Part shown: piece after piece, positions 10,073 to 20,469 of the stretch
Layout of the letters: the number at the start of each line of letters is the position of its first letter
How positions within the stretch are numbered: the first letter of the stretch is position 1
NCBI RefSeq assembly: GCF_905163445.1
Contig: NC_053183.1
Location: 3,534,001-3,598,000, forward strand
Direction of reading: 5' to 3'
Length of the DNA: 64,000 nucleotides
From: Pararge aegeria
Taxonomy: Eukaryota; Arthropoda; Insecta; Lepidoptera; Nymphalidae
The notes under the pieces: model-generated
Seen by the model: the letters and a program-made list of their open reading frames with translations, nothing else
Told to the model about the DNA's origin: nothing
Databases searched by the model: none
Translations under genes and position numbers: made by a program

Positions 10073-10658
10073 TTTCAATTGCCAAAGTCTGCTGGCACAT
10101 TCCGGTTATTTAATTGATTAAATTGTACAAAAATCTCAAATTTTAATGTTGACTGGGTTTGTGTTGTCCGATAATAAGATAACTAGATAATGCGTTATAA
10201 TATAACTTTAAATTTTTTAAATACATTTTTTTTATTGTTAGTGTCCTATTCTCTACAATCGCAGAACAAGGCGAAAGATAAAATTTTTGAAAAGATTTTA
10301 GATATCTTGTTACGACAAACACGTATAACGTCTAACGCGTGTACATAAGAAGACCAACTTTTTTTTGTATGTAAAAGTGACTTGACAGAGATGCGTAATC
10401 ACCCTGTGGAAACGGCTTAACGTGCTCTCCGGGGCACGGAAGGGGACAACTGAAATATCTAAACTCCCGACCAACAAATTAGACCATGGTACATCATATT
10501 TTACTGCGCTTTCTCTAACCATCAACATAAGGAAGTATGAAAGGTAAACACAAAAACCATTCCACGAATGAAAAACTTTCATACTCGTAGATTACCTTGA
10601 TGATGGTTACATAAAGTGTAATTTATACTAGACTGCGATGAAAAGGAAAACCTTAAAT

Positions 10659-11098
10659 GAGATGTCTCTTAGGCACGGATTACACGTATACGTACGTCAT
10701 TATGAATTGAAGTTATCTGTCCTTTTGCTAAATTTGTAAGTGATTTCATATTTTTACTAGCGGTCCCTCGAGACTTCATCTGCTTATAAGTTAAAATTAA
10801 AAGATAGTGAGATGTCTCTTAGGTGCGGATTATACGTATACAGCATAGGTAATTGAAGATATCTGTCCTTTTGCTAATTTTGTAAGTGGTTTTATATTGT
10901 TACTAGTGGTCCCTCGAGACTTCATCTGCGTATAAGTTAAAATTAAAAGATAGTGGGATTTCTCTTAGGCGCGATTTACACGTATACGTCACAGAGAATT
11001 GAAGATATCTGTCCTTTTGCTATCTTTCTAAGTGATTTTATATTTTTACTAGCGGTCCCTCACGACTTCATCCGCGTATAAGTTAAAGTTAAAATATA
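10659..11098 (-). repeat. Three tandem units (~147 bp) ending in a Helitron-like 3' terminus
   Basis: Units start at 10659, 10809 and about 10955. Each contains ATCTGTCCTTTTGCTA, then ACTAGCGGTCCCTCGAGACT and a TATAAGTTAAAATTAAAA stretch. In reverse, the second block ends in CTAGT preceded by a GAAGTC-type stem, like the Helitron 3' ends at 25420 and 41083. A degenerate non-autonomous Helitron end therefore appears to have been tandemly amplified. Confidence 0.7.
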
Positions 11099-11932
11099 GA
11101 CCTATGCTGTCGGGGAACTTATTTTTAGAACTTTTAAAGCGGAACAACTTTGTCGTTCATGATTTTACCGCCACTATAAGCTCTTCCATTCTTCATTGGT
11201 GCTATGCTCCTATTGTTCTTAGCGTAATGATATATAAGCCAGGCTAATCAACACTGAGATAATTTTTCAAATCGAAACATTAGTTGAGAATTTCACGTTC
11301 CAGTAAACAAACTAAATCTTTATCTTTATATATTAGTAAAAGATTAAATTTATTTACTTTCTAATAAATAAAGGTTTAAAGGTATAAGATTTATTTGTAA
11401 AACAATCAGTTTTGATATGAGAAATTAAATTAAAAATAAGTGGTTTTATTATTTAGTGTCTGTGATAACTAGCAGCTTAAACCAATAACAACTTATAGTA
11501 GATTAATAAAGTCGGTGCTTTTATAAAAAAATAAGCAATAATGTAATAAAAATAAATGATTTAAACGGTTTCTCCCAAAAAATCTCTCTAGGTACTTTAT
11601 TATGTGATATATATAATTTTAAAATGCTTATAAAAATTCACAACTGGCTGAATGTAATCAAGCCGCGAATGCCGGAGAGATCGAGACGGGTCCTGAAATT
11701 TTTAGCACTTGAAAGTTATATATTTTTCGGGGTAGTAGTAGAAATTGCCGCAGAATTTTTATTTTATAAATTCATAAGAGCTGTGGCCCGCGGTTATATC
11801 CTCGTTTACTTTGGGTCATCATCAATAAATGGGTGATTAAAAATATTTTTTCCAATCCAAATTTGATCGATAGAGTGCGAGTAGAATTGTTATGCTATGT
11901 TTTTTTCGGTTTTTATTTTCTTCAAATTCAAG
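11099..11932. other. AT-rich stretch without a recognisable gene
   Basis: Contains a 70-codon open frame at 11624-11836 with some hydrophobic residues, but no splice context, homology or flanking signals I can support. No repeat family is recognised. It is probably intergenic or intronic. Confidence 0.5.
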
Positions 11933-12055
11933 TTAGCACTTGACTGCAATCTGACTTAGCGGAAGGTTATGATGCAGTCTAAGATGGTAGCGGGCTAATC
12001 TGTTACAGGGATACAGCAGTATATATACCCTAATCGGTATATATCGGAGAAGGCT
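11933..12055 (-). repeat. SINE-C 3' half, reverse
   Basis: The CACTTGACTGCAATCTGACT and GATGGTAGCGGGCTAATCTG blocks identify the SINE-C 3' portion in reverse. It is followed directly by a reverse SINE-B head. Confidence 0.7.
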
Positions 12056-12152
12056 CAGGCATGCAGGTTCAAGTGATATTTTAATTGCTTAAGCTGCACA
12101 TAACTTAGAAAAGTTAGAGGTGCGTGCTGGGAACCGAGCTATCACCGCTTTT
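12056..12152 (-). repeat. SINE-B 5' fragment, reverse
   Basis: AAGTGATATTTTAATTGCTT, then AAGTTAGAGGTGCGTGCTGG and the head end GAGCTATCACCGCTT. The 3' half is missing. Confidence 0.7.
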
Positions 12153-12290
12153 AATTATAAATTACCAAATTATGAATTCCGAAATTGTCCCAGCAAGTAT
12201 GGAAGGTATGGAAAGTACATGTCCTTTTCCATGGCATAAGTGACATGCATACCGAATTTCTAAGCTGTCTGCCTGCGCTCGTATATATAC

Positions 12291-12294
12291 ACAT

Positions 12295-12355
<61 letters not shown>

Positions 12356-12383
12356 AATATATATTATACATATATATTTATAT

Positions 12384-12429
<46 letters not shown>

Positions 12430-12431
12430 AT
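12291..12431. repeat. (TA)n microsatellite, compound
   Basis: Two long TA runs (about 12299-12346 and 12393-12421) are separated by TATATAAATATATAT-type interruptions. The long open frames here on both strands are produced by the repeat and are not genes. Confidence 0.95.
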
Positions 12432-12748
12432 ATAAATATAATAATATAATTCCACAGCTCTGTGTAAACAACGCCTTAAAGCACACTCAGGTGGTCGGAA
12501 AACTTGTTAGGAACGTGTTGTTATTTACTTGAAGTCTTCATAAGGTCCCCATTCACAGCGACCGATCTCACGCAGATCGCAGCGGTCCATCGCACCAAAG
12601 CTGCCGTCCAAATACATGCAATAGATCGCTATGCCTCGTTTACCACGAGCTTTCTCTGATTCCATGATACGTAGCTTCACAGAAAGCAGAAATGAAATGC
12701 CCAGGCACTATCTCGTGCAAGTAGCTTGCACGAGTAACATCCTTACTG

Positions 12749-12910
12749 ATATTATAAATGTGAAAGTGTCTTTTTTGGTTATAAGCCTTAACCAAGCAAC
12801 CAATAAACTTGATTTTTGTCATGGGTTTGGTTGAACGGACGGAGAGTAACATAGGCATTTTATCCCAGGAGAACTAACGGCTTAGTTAGCCGTTGTTCTC
12901 CTGGGATGAA
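12749..12910 (+). mobile_element. Helitron-like 5' part ending in a hairpin
   Basis: Begins TCCTTACTGATATTATAAAT, the 5' start shared with the Helitrons at 24965, 38162 and 40866, and continues through AACCAAGCAACCAATAAACT. It contains a hairpin whose outer 13-bp arms are 12862-12874 and 12895-12907. An inner 6-bp stem is separated by one bulged base. The 3' terminus is not identified. Confidence 0.6.
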
Positions 12911-12997
12911 ATGGAACCCACTGGATTTTTAAAAACCGTAATAAACAGGAACGAAGAGCGCAAACAGCTGGTTTTCAATATATTAACAGACGATGAA

Positions 12998-13160
12998 TGA
13001 ATGTATGAATACACTTTTATTGTACACCAAAGAAAAAAAGTAGTTACAGAGATATAAATACATATAAAGAGAGTACAATTTGGTGGCTTTATCGCTACAT
13101 AGCGATTTCTTCCGCTAGACGATATGAAAACGGTACAGTAAGAAACTCGTGCAAGACTTA
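12998..13160 (-). mobile_element. LINE 3' end, reverse, probable
   Basis: ATACACTTTTATTGTACACC followed by GGCTTTATCGCTACATAGCG resembles the 3' untranslated end of a common lepidopteran non-LTR element read backwards, with a short (AATG) tail at its left. No coding portion remains. Confidence 0.45.
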
Positions 13161-13241
13161 AGCGAGTCTACTTGCAAACGGAAACGCTCCAGATTGCATG
13201 CGATTTTACGCACGCCTGAGTTGTAGGTCCTAGGTGTACAC

Positions 13242-13378
13242 CAGTGGCATGCACAGGGCCTTCGGCCAGGGCATGCATAAAGCAGATACATGGCATAAAA
13301 AGGAAAAATTCCCCTCCAATACGAGGTATTAGTTTGTGTAGGCAGTGCTTTTGTGCATGTATGAAGTGCACGCCACTG
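13242..13378. mobile_element. hAT-like MITE, 137 bp
   Basis: Ends CAGTGGCATGCAC and GTGCACGCCACTG are good inverted repeats. The interior shares TATTAGTTTGTGTAGGCAGT and AGGGCATGCATAAAG with the family. The flanks GTGTACAC (13234-13241) and TGGTACAC (13379-13386) match at 6 of 8 positions, consistent with an aged 8-bp duplication. Confidence 0.8.
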
Positions 13379-13445
13379 TGGTACACACGTGCAGTCCGCC
13401 GTTAGTAGGGTCTAGCCTAGTTGTCAAGAGTTCGGCCTCCCGCAA

Positions 13446-13590
13446 CTATAATATCACTTGATTTGACGGTGAAGGAAAACATCACCTGGAGTTAACATAA
13501 AGTTCTGAAAGGCGTGTTAAGTATATCTGAACCTGTCTCATTCTGAGAGGAGACCGGTGCCCTGATTTATAATGTTGATGATATTATTAT
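13446..13590 (+). repeat. SINE-B 3' half, decayed
   Basis: AATATCACTTGATTTGACGG, then GGAGACCGGTGCCCTGAT and a GATGATAT end follow the order of SINE-B. A short reverse Helitron 3' end (ACTAGCTGTTACTCGTGACT) follows at 13600-13620. Confidence 0.6.
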
Positions 13591-14028
13591 CACACTAGCT
13601 GTTACTCGTGACTTTGTCCGATTTTGTTATTCAAAACCACATGAACAGTAAGTTTTCTTGGGAACCATAAATATAGCTCACGTTGAATGCCGTGACTATC
13701 CAAAACTTGACAACTCAACTCTCTCACTTCTTTACACGATTTATTCATTTCAAGGCATTCCATCGCTTGCGACAAATCGGATTGCCGAGTGTATGGACAC
13801 CTTTAATCAACACGACAACTTCGTGCCATACGTTTTGCTTATCTAGTAAACATTGCACACAACTTCGTATAACTTAAGTTAGTTTGGTAAGATACAGATT
13901 TATCTGGTTCCGGTCTTAACATACAAGCAAACCCGTAAAAATTTTCTTGACAAATGTAAAAGAAAATGATAATTTAACTTGATACTGCATTGTCTTAGAC
14001 TTTATTCTTTTATCATTATTATCATTTT

Positions 14029-14277
14029 GACGGCCGATTGGCGCAACGGGCAGCGACCCTGCTTTCCGAGTCCAAGGTCGTGGGTTCGATTCCCACAACT
14101 GGAAAATGTTAGTGAACATGAATGTTTTTCAGTGACTGGGTGTTTATCTGTATATTATTAGTATTTATGTGTATTATATTCATAAAAAAATATTCATCAG
14201 CTATCTTAGTACCCACAACACAAGCTTTGGGGCTAGATGTTGATGTGTGTATTGTCGTAGTATATTTATTTATTTTA
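14029..14277 (+). repeat. SINE-A, full length, forward
   Basis: The head GACGGCCGATTGGCGCAACG is followed by box-B-like GGTTCGATTCCCACAA, the GTGTTTATCTGTATATTA body and the GGGGCTAGATG tail with a (TTTA) end. A short deletion removes part of the tail. Confidence 0.9.
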
Positions 14278-14397
14278 TGGATACCTCTGGTTCTTTAATT
14301 AATAATTTAATAATTAAGTTCAACAATTATAACCGATTGATCCTTTTAAACGCAAAATTAATGAATTTGAAGTTGTAAGATGGACTTTATCAAACAA

Positions 14398-14580
14398 ATA
14401 GTGTGTCGACGCCGTCCGTACACTTTTATTTAGAAGTGGGAGGAAAACTCGGGAAAAATTACTCTGTAATGCGGTCGTTTAATTAAAAGCTTTCCTCCGT
14501 TGATAAACAGGAAAAATTACTTGCAAAATAAAAAGGAAAAATTAAAATTTATTTGCAGTGAACGTGTATTCTAAATGTGT
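14398..14580. repeat. Repeat J, copy 1 (others 15765 and 16797)
   Basis: Shares GTGTCGACGCCGTCCG, AGAAGTGGGA, CTCGGGAAAAATTACTCTGT and a later GATAAACAGGAAAAA block with segments at 15765-15970 and 16797-16950. It is an unclassified diverged local repeat. The same motif style recurs in the minisatellite at 18190-18710. Confidence 0.5.
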
Positions 14581-14849
14581 ATACTACATTGGCTTAGACT
14601 TCATTTTTTGGTATGAAAGGTACGCTCCAAATTGCATGCTTTAACGGATAAAAATAAACTGTATTTTAATCCGTTAGCTTGCATGTTTACTAAGGTAATT
14701 AATAAGGACGTAATATCTTTATTTCTATAAATAGGCAAATTTCCTTTACTACAAAAAACAGCAGTGCGAAATAAATATTAGGTGGGTGAATTAACGGTCT
14801 GACGAGGACTAGCAGTCACGTCATCGCCTCTATTTATGGCCCTGGGAAG

Positions 14850-15095
14850 ACACGAAGAGACAAGGTGTTGCCTTACCTCAAAGTGACGTACCTACATGAA
14901 GTCGGGAATTATAAATCTTCTCTATCAAGAGAGGCAACGGTGCGTTCCTAGGAGATCCCGGAACCTCCCAATATGTACTGAGGCTGGCTACCGAGGGGGT
15001 TTTAGTGGGTAGAAATCCCACATAACCCAAATTCTCCCGCAGAGAATTGGGTATCTTCAAAGAAGATTTCCCCCTCGTCAAAAAAAAAAAAAAAA
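14850..15095 (+). mobile_element. Poly(A)-tailed retroposed segment, probable LINE 3' end
   Basis: GC-richer sequence with GGAGATCCCGGAACCTCCCA and GTGGGTAGAAATCCCACATA ends in a pure A tract (about 15 A) at 15080-15095. A similar arrangement, with GTGGGTGAAAGTCCC and an A tract, lies at 52735-53075. A 67-codon frame on the other strand is a by-product. The class (R1-like) is a guess. Confidence 0.5.
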
Positions 15096-15419
15096 GGTGG
15101 GTTAATTAATTAGTATGGCCTGAAGTAAATCTTTAACATACATAAAATTGACATTCTCATGTATATAACTAGTAAAGATAGCACTTGAATGGTTTGAACC
15201 GGCATTAATTGTATAAAATTTACAGGTTTACGGATACAACCGTTTTTTTTTTTACTTAAAAAACGCTCCCAAATCATAAATTTCGAAGTACATTTAAAAC
15301 AAAACAGTTAATTCCTGCAGTTTGCCTGTAAAATAGTACTTTTCAATGCTACCATACAATCTTACGTAGAGCCGAAATTACCTCTGTTTGCTTGCTGCTA
15401 TCGATAGATAGATATAAAG

Positions 15420-15554
15420 CAGGGAAGTGCATGCACAAAAGCACTGCCTACCATAAAATTCACATATAACTTGTATAGGAGGAGAGTTTTTGCCGTTTTA
15501 TGCCATTTTCCTGCTGTATGCATACCCTGGTAAAAAACCCAAAACACGCCACTG
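15420..15554. mobile_element. hAT-like MITE, 135 bp, with perfect 8-bp target duplication
   Basis: ATATAAAG is present directly at 15412-15419 and 15555-15562. The element starts CAGGGAAGTGCATGCAC and ends AACACGCCACTG, and its interior (GCACAAAAGCACTGCCTACC, GCATACCCTGGT) matches the family. Short GATA runs lie in its flanks. Confidence 0.9.
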
Positions 15555-15764
15555 ATATAAAGATAACTAGATAGATAGATAGATAAACATTATTGCAAAA
15601 CTCAAGGAAATAGCAAAAAAAACAAAATATCCACCTATGTTGTTAAAGATATCTGTTTTTCTTTACACATATAATAGTTCAGTTAATATTCCACAGCATA
15701 ATATCAGCCGTACAGCTTTGAACATATTGTATCTTTCAATTAGAATATACAGGTTTTATTTTAT

Positions 15765-15970
15765 TTAAGGAAAAATGTACTCTCTTCCCTGTAATTAAAA
15801 AATGGATGAAAAAGTCGGGAAATATTACACTGTAATTTGTGCCAACGTGTAATTAAGAGATTTTCTTTGTGCTGTGCTGAACTAAACATATAAAATAATA
15901 AAAGGAAAGAGGGAATTTGTTCGAAGCTGCACATGCGGGAAAAAAATCTTGTATACAGTATTAAAATACT
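15765..15970. repeat. Repeat J, copy 2
   Basis: Contains GTCGGGAAATATTACACTGT, AATTAAGAGATTTTCTTTGT and GTATTAAAATA, in the same order as the copies at 14398 and 16797. Confidence 0.5.
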
Positions 15971-16017
15971 TTTATTTGTGAATAAAAAGATCTAAACATA
16001 TAAATGGGCTTCATAAG

Positions 16018-16258
16018 AAGGCTCAGAGTCACTCAGCGGGCGATGGAGAGAGCTATACTCGGAGTATCTCTACGCGATTAAATCAGAAATGTGGAGATTC
16101 GTAGAAGAACCAGAGTTACCGACATAGCTCAACGAGCTGAAGTGGCAATGGGCCGGGCACAAACTTCGGAGAAAGGATGGACGTCCCAAGGTGCTGGAAT
16201 GGCAGCCCCGAACTGGTAAGCGCAGCGTTGATCGACCCCCAACGAGGTGCGAATAAAA
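16018..16258 (+). mobile_element. LINE reverse-transcriptase C-terminal remnant
   Basis: Forward translation gives LRVTQRAMERAILGVSLRD, then a stop, then IRNVEIRRRTRVTDIAQRAE. After a frameshift come LKWQWAGH and LEWQPRTGKRSVDRPPT. This is the well-known C-terminal signature of insect endonuclease/reverse-transcriptase non-LTR elements. Stops and at least one frameshift make it dead. No endonuclease or polymerase core is present. Confidence 0.85.
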
Positions 16259-16796
16259 AGAGAGTGTGGACAGCAGTGGAAGTCTATCGGTTGTCATGAT
16301 GAAACATATAAAGGAAACCCCACATTCATATCTTACAACGCTTTATCGCTTAAGTATCTAATTACAACATGGCAAATTATAAACTCAAACATCAATCTAT
16401 CTGAACTTATATCCCACTGTTAATTAACTACAAAGAGATAACTTCTTCAATCTTGCCTTGACACTCCTGCCTGTTCTCCTCTGTGCCTCTATTTTTCCCG
16501 TCATCTTATATGACATTCCTTTTTGATCTGGGTTCCTATCATTTTAAATTTCTACTCCAACTTATACCGACCACAGATTATGCATAATGTTGACCAGTCT
16601 GAACGAAGATACTTTTTTATTTTTGACCAAATTTACATACAAAGGCAGATTTGGTAACACATACGAGATATGTTTAGATTTTTTTATTCGTAGATGGTAT
16701 TTGTTTTATCTAACTCTGAGTAATATCTGTTTATTTTCAAGTTGGGCATAGTTTCTCACAATGAAGTAAATTATTAATAAGTAAGAGGGGTCTGGG

Positions 16797-16950
16797 TTGA
16801 CAAATAACGTGTCGCCGTCCGCACCCTGTTATAATTCAGAAGTGGGATAAGAGAAAAAAAAGGCTGGATCTAATACAGTAATTTCTTTGAAACAATTTTC
16901 TTTGTTGCTTATCTGGCGGTAAAAAGTCTTGCATGAAAGTATTAAAATTG
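16797..16950. repeat. Repeat J, copy 3
   Basis: GTGTCGCCGTCCGCACCCTG followed by CAGAAGTGGGATAAGAGAAA and a GGTAAAAAGTCTTGCATGAA end. Confidence 0.5.
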
Positions 16951-17014
16951 TAGTTTTTTATTGTGCTATATTTATTGTGTCTAATCTAAAATAGTCTATA
17001 GTGCAAATCTTCTC

Positions 17015-17130
17015 TCAGCTATTATTCATTATAAAGTCAACATCTCCTGAGGATGCGTAGATAAGAAAACATTAAAGATTGAAGAAATTATAAATTACAC
17101 TTAATTTTCATAACACAATATAATGGAATT
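17015..17130 (+). repeat. Right-half relative of the foldback element at 28717-29064
   Basis: TAAAGTCAACATCTCCTGAG, TTAAAGATTGAAGAAATTAT and CTTAATTTTCATAA occur in the same order as in the right half of the 28717-29064 element. The matching left half was not found. Confidence 0.6.
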
Positions 17131-17503
17131 CTGCAAGGTAACGCCAGCTTCCTTGCCTCCAATGCCTTTAATCTAAATAAAAAACAAAACATGTTATTTT
17201 ATTAACAATTACATTATTTTTTACTAATATTTATTGAATTTTTTTTTCGCTATAGTGCATAGGATTAAAATCTTAGGTATCTGTTTTACGTAAGTTTAGA
17301 TAACATCTGTTTATTTCAAGTTCGACATATTGTTTATTTTAATCGAGAAAGTAATTACGGTTAGGGACGCAGTTTGCATAGTAGGTACGTTAGTGCCCTG
17401 ACTATAAGTTTTGCACGATTGCAATCTCAGTGTTGTTTCCAAGGATCAAAACACTGTAATCTCAGAGTAAACTGAAACTTATCTAGCATTCGAACACAAT
17501 TTC

Positions 17504-17756
17504 GACGACGGCCGAGTGGCGAAGTGGGGAGCGACCCTGCTTTCTGAGTCCAAGGTCGTGGGTTCGATTCCCACAACTGGATAATGTTTGTGTGATGAAC
17601 ATTAATGTTTTTCAGTGTCTGTGTGTTTATCTGTATATAATAAGTATTTATGTGTATTATATTCATCAGCTATCTTATTACTCATAACACAAGCTATGCT
17701 TACTTTGGGGCTAGATGGCGATGTGTGTATTGTCGTAGTATATTTATTTATTTAAT
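17504..17756 (+). repeat. SINE-A, full length, forward
   Basis: The GACGGCCGAGTGGCGAAG head, box-B-like GGTTCGATTCCCACAACT and the full tail to (TTTA)n are present. AATTTC occurs directly before the head and after the tail and may be the target duplication. Confidence 0.9.
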
Positions 17757-17834
17757 TTCACAGCCCGTGCTTTTGACGGAACGATGGAACGCAGAAACCA
17801 GTATTACAGAATAAGTGATTTTTAGAACGAGTTT

Positions 17835-18085
17835 TTATAGTAATAATTGACGGACCCAGCAGATGGTCCACCTGATGGTAAGTGGAAAACCATCGCCTTT
17901 AAAAAGAGCAACACTTCACAGGGCATTAAAGGAGCCCGTTTTGCAAACTGCCGCCCTGTGTCGATCAAATTGCTCAGGAAACTTCGTCCTTCAGACCGGA
18001 ACACAGGATTACAACAATGCTGCTAAGCGGCAGAAATAAGCATGGTGCTTAGTTCCCCGGACGAGCTCTGTCACAACAAGCTCTG
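17835..18085 (-). repeat. Repeat D, near full length, reverse
   Basis: Runs from AATAATTGACGGACCCAGCA through GGGCATTAAAGGAGCCCG and CTTCAGACCGGAACACAGG to the AAGCGGCAGAAATAAGCATG and GAGCTCTGTCAC end. It is the reverse of 37884-38137. No protein is encoded. Confidence 0.75.
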
Positions 18086-18189
18086 CTACTCGCTAGCTAC
18101 TTAAGTATCTCGATACTCGAAATCGACTCCAATATTGCGTTTGGCGGTCTTCAGGTAACAAAAGTGGACAAAAATGTCTGGACTGTTAT

Positions 18190-18710
18190 TGCACTGTTAA
18201 TTTCGAGTTCGTTTGAAGATGGGGAGAAAAGCTCAATATTACGATGTTATTTGTCGTTAGAAGTGTGTAAAAGAAATTTAGGTTATTTTACACTGTTATT
18301 TGTAAACTCTTTGAGGATTAGATGAAAAACTTGGGTTATATTACGTTGTTATTTGTGAGGTCGGTAGAAGATCGGGGACGAAATCCTTATATTACGTTCT
18401 TATTTTTAAAGTTCTTAGTTTTTTTGTTATTTTACGCTGTTATTCGTGAGGTCATTAGATGATTGGGACAAATACTTATAATTTGGGTGTTAATTTGTGA
18501 TTCGTTAGAAAATTGGGAAAAAAATCTCATATTACGCTGGTATGTGTCGGTTTTTAGAAGAGTCTTGAATAAACTCAGGTCTATGAAGATTGGGTGAAAA
18601 ATTCCGGTAATATTATGCTGTTATTTGTGAGATCATTAGAGTATTGGGGCAAGAACTCCAATATTACGCTGGCATTTGGAAGTTCATTAGAAGAGTGGAA
18701 ATAAAACTCG
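18190..18710. repeat. Degenerate minisatellite, ~57-bp units
   Basis: About nine units share a pattern of ATATTACGCTGTTATTTGTG, a GTCATTAGA-type block and TTGGGAAAAAACT. Anchors such as ATTACG or TTACGC recur roughly every 55-65 bp. Units differ by substitutions and small indels, so the array is old. It may have grown from a repeat J monomer. Confidence 0.65.
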
Positions 18711-18711
18711 A

Positions 18712-18910
18712 GTACTCTGCAAGACACCTTTGTCCGGCAGTGGACGTAAATCGGAGTTTCGAACAGGCTTACACCACTAGATGACACCAAGAGAATCGCA
18801 AATCTCTTGTATTCAGAGTCTCCCTATGACAGAAGGTTCGAGACTTGATGTGTAGAACTCTCTGCAAGACACCTTTGTCCAGCAGTGGACATAAATCGGC
18901 TGAGTCTCGA
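18712..18910 (+). repeat. Two ~50-bp LINE-tail motifs
   Basis: TGCAAGACACCTTTGTCC followed by an AGCAGTGGAC-type block occurs at about 18717-18752 and again at 18860-18897. The motif resembles the stop-proximal end of lepidopteran LINE open reading frames. No longer LINE match surrounds it. Confidence 0.45.
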
Positions 18911-19246
18911 ACTACAAGGACAGATGAAGAAGCATTTATTTATCAAAATAATGACAGAGGCTTCATTATAAAATTGAATGCATTTAACCTAATTTCTTCA
19001 ACTTTCCTTCATTGCTACGCTTTAAATTGTTTAAACGCTAATTAAATTTCTGCTACAATACTCTCAAGACCATTTCAGTCCGGTGTTGCCATTAAAAGCG
19101 AGGGAAATTAATTAATTTATGACGGTATTTTATTCAACAAACAACTGGCGTCTGTGGTGGCATACTTTAATTGCAAAACGGGAGAAATGTTAGAAACATC
19201 GTTGTAAGCTAGCTGATACCCGCGACTTCGTCCGCATTTTGGCAAT

Positions 19247-19491
19247 GGCGGCCGATTGGCAGTGGGCACCGACCCGGCTTTCTGAGTCCAAGGCCGTGGT
19301 TTCGATTCCCACAACTGGAAAATGTTTGTGTGATGAATGATTTTCACTGTCTGTGTATATATGTATATTATTAGTATTTATGTATATTATTCACAAAAAT
19401 ATTCATTAGTTACCATAACACAAGCTATGCTTACTTTGGGGCTAGATGGCGATGTGTGTATTCTCGTATAATATTTATTTATTTATTTTAT
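19247..19491 (+). repeat. SINE-A, full length, forward
   Basis: GGCGGCCGATTGGCAGTGGG head, box-B-like GGTTTCGATTCCCACAACT and full tail to (TTTA)n. It sits immediately after a reverse Helitron 3' end (GCTAGCTGATACCCGCGACT at 19207), so it may have used that end as target. Confidence 0.9.
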
Positions 19492-19874
19492 TAAACCGAC
19501 TGCCATAAACTTAATAAATCGGTTCGGTTAAACGTCTATTTTTGGATTATTCCGTTATTTTAGATTACGTACCGCCATTAAGGCTATGGCTTTAATATGA
19601 CTGTAGTACCCCTAAAACTGCGTCCAGCGGCCGTCTCTCGGAACTGTCAATAAACATCTGTTTTAACGAACAGTGAGTAACCACCTGCTTTGGGCCCGAA
19701 GCTTGGCGTTCAACCGAGACGGACCCTCTTTGAGTACTTTCGCGGTCAAAACGCAGTTATTTGATATGCATTTTTATAAATCTTTATTATGTTTTTACTA
19801 GCTGCAACGTATATGCGCTAACAATTTAGTCCGCTCCCATGGCGATTGTAGGCATCAAGGGCTTATTTGTAGTG

Positions 19875-19982
19875 GAATAAGAAAAAACTTTGCGGTAAGT
19901 GAAAGGTTGGTGACCACTGAATTCTGATCTGCTGTCAGTTGTCACCAACCGTTCACTTGCCGCGGAAGTTTTTTTTTTATTC
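19875..19982. repeat. Imperfect ~40-bp inverted repeat
   Basis: Left arm 19875-19914 (ending AAAGGTTGGTGAC) pairs with 19941-19982 (starting GTCACCAACCG) across a 26-nt loop, with a few mismatches. The flanking GTAGTGGAATAAG is a SINE-C-like end. It is a foldback or hairpin-RNA candidate with nothing to prove transcription. Confidence 0.75.
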
Positions 19983-20469
19983 TAATACATCTTTGTTTGG
20001 GGCGACTAAGGGAGTATAACGGAGAACGATCAGCAGCGACCTCTGTGCTACTACTACCTTCAAGTGCGATCCCCGACCCGTCTGCCCAGTGGACTGTTAT
20101 AGGCTATTGAGGTCACAAATATAAATATTTGTAGAAGCATTCGTAACTGTAGGGTGTTCACTGAAAATTTGAGACTGATTTCTTTAGATGGAATTTGTAC
20201 CGCTATTGGTGTTCCTATGCATGTACGCGATTCTAAAGTAACCTAAATTGAAAGCTCTAAAAGCGTGCCATTATTTTCAACAGGGCACTTTGGGAAAAGC
20301 TTTCAGACCTGTCACTTTGGTTCCGGATTTTTGTACGATCGCAAAAGCGATATTTATTATTGTTTTTAGACATCAGTATTTCTACGTACGAAAGCTTCGA
20401 GCTAATCACCACAATACAAGATAAGGTAATTTAATAACATAAACAGAATCAAAAACAGTCTACTACGTG

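Noticed and set aside
11624..11836. 70-codon frame with hydrophobic residues
   Set aside because: No signal-peptide layout, splice sites or homology that I can point to.
12162..12532. Overlapping open frames on both strands with I-Y-I-Y repeats
   Set aside because: They are produced by the (TA)n microsatellite, not by coding sequence.
14029..14105. tRNA gene at the SINE-A heads (also 17507, 42463, 49003)
   Set aside because: Box A and box B-like motifs are present, but no four-arm cloverleaf or acceptor stem forms, and each is attached to the same SINE body.
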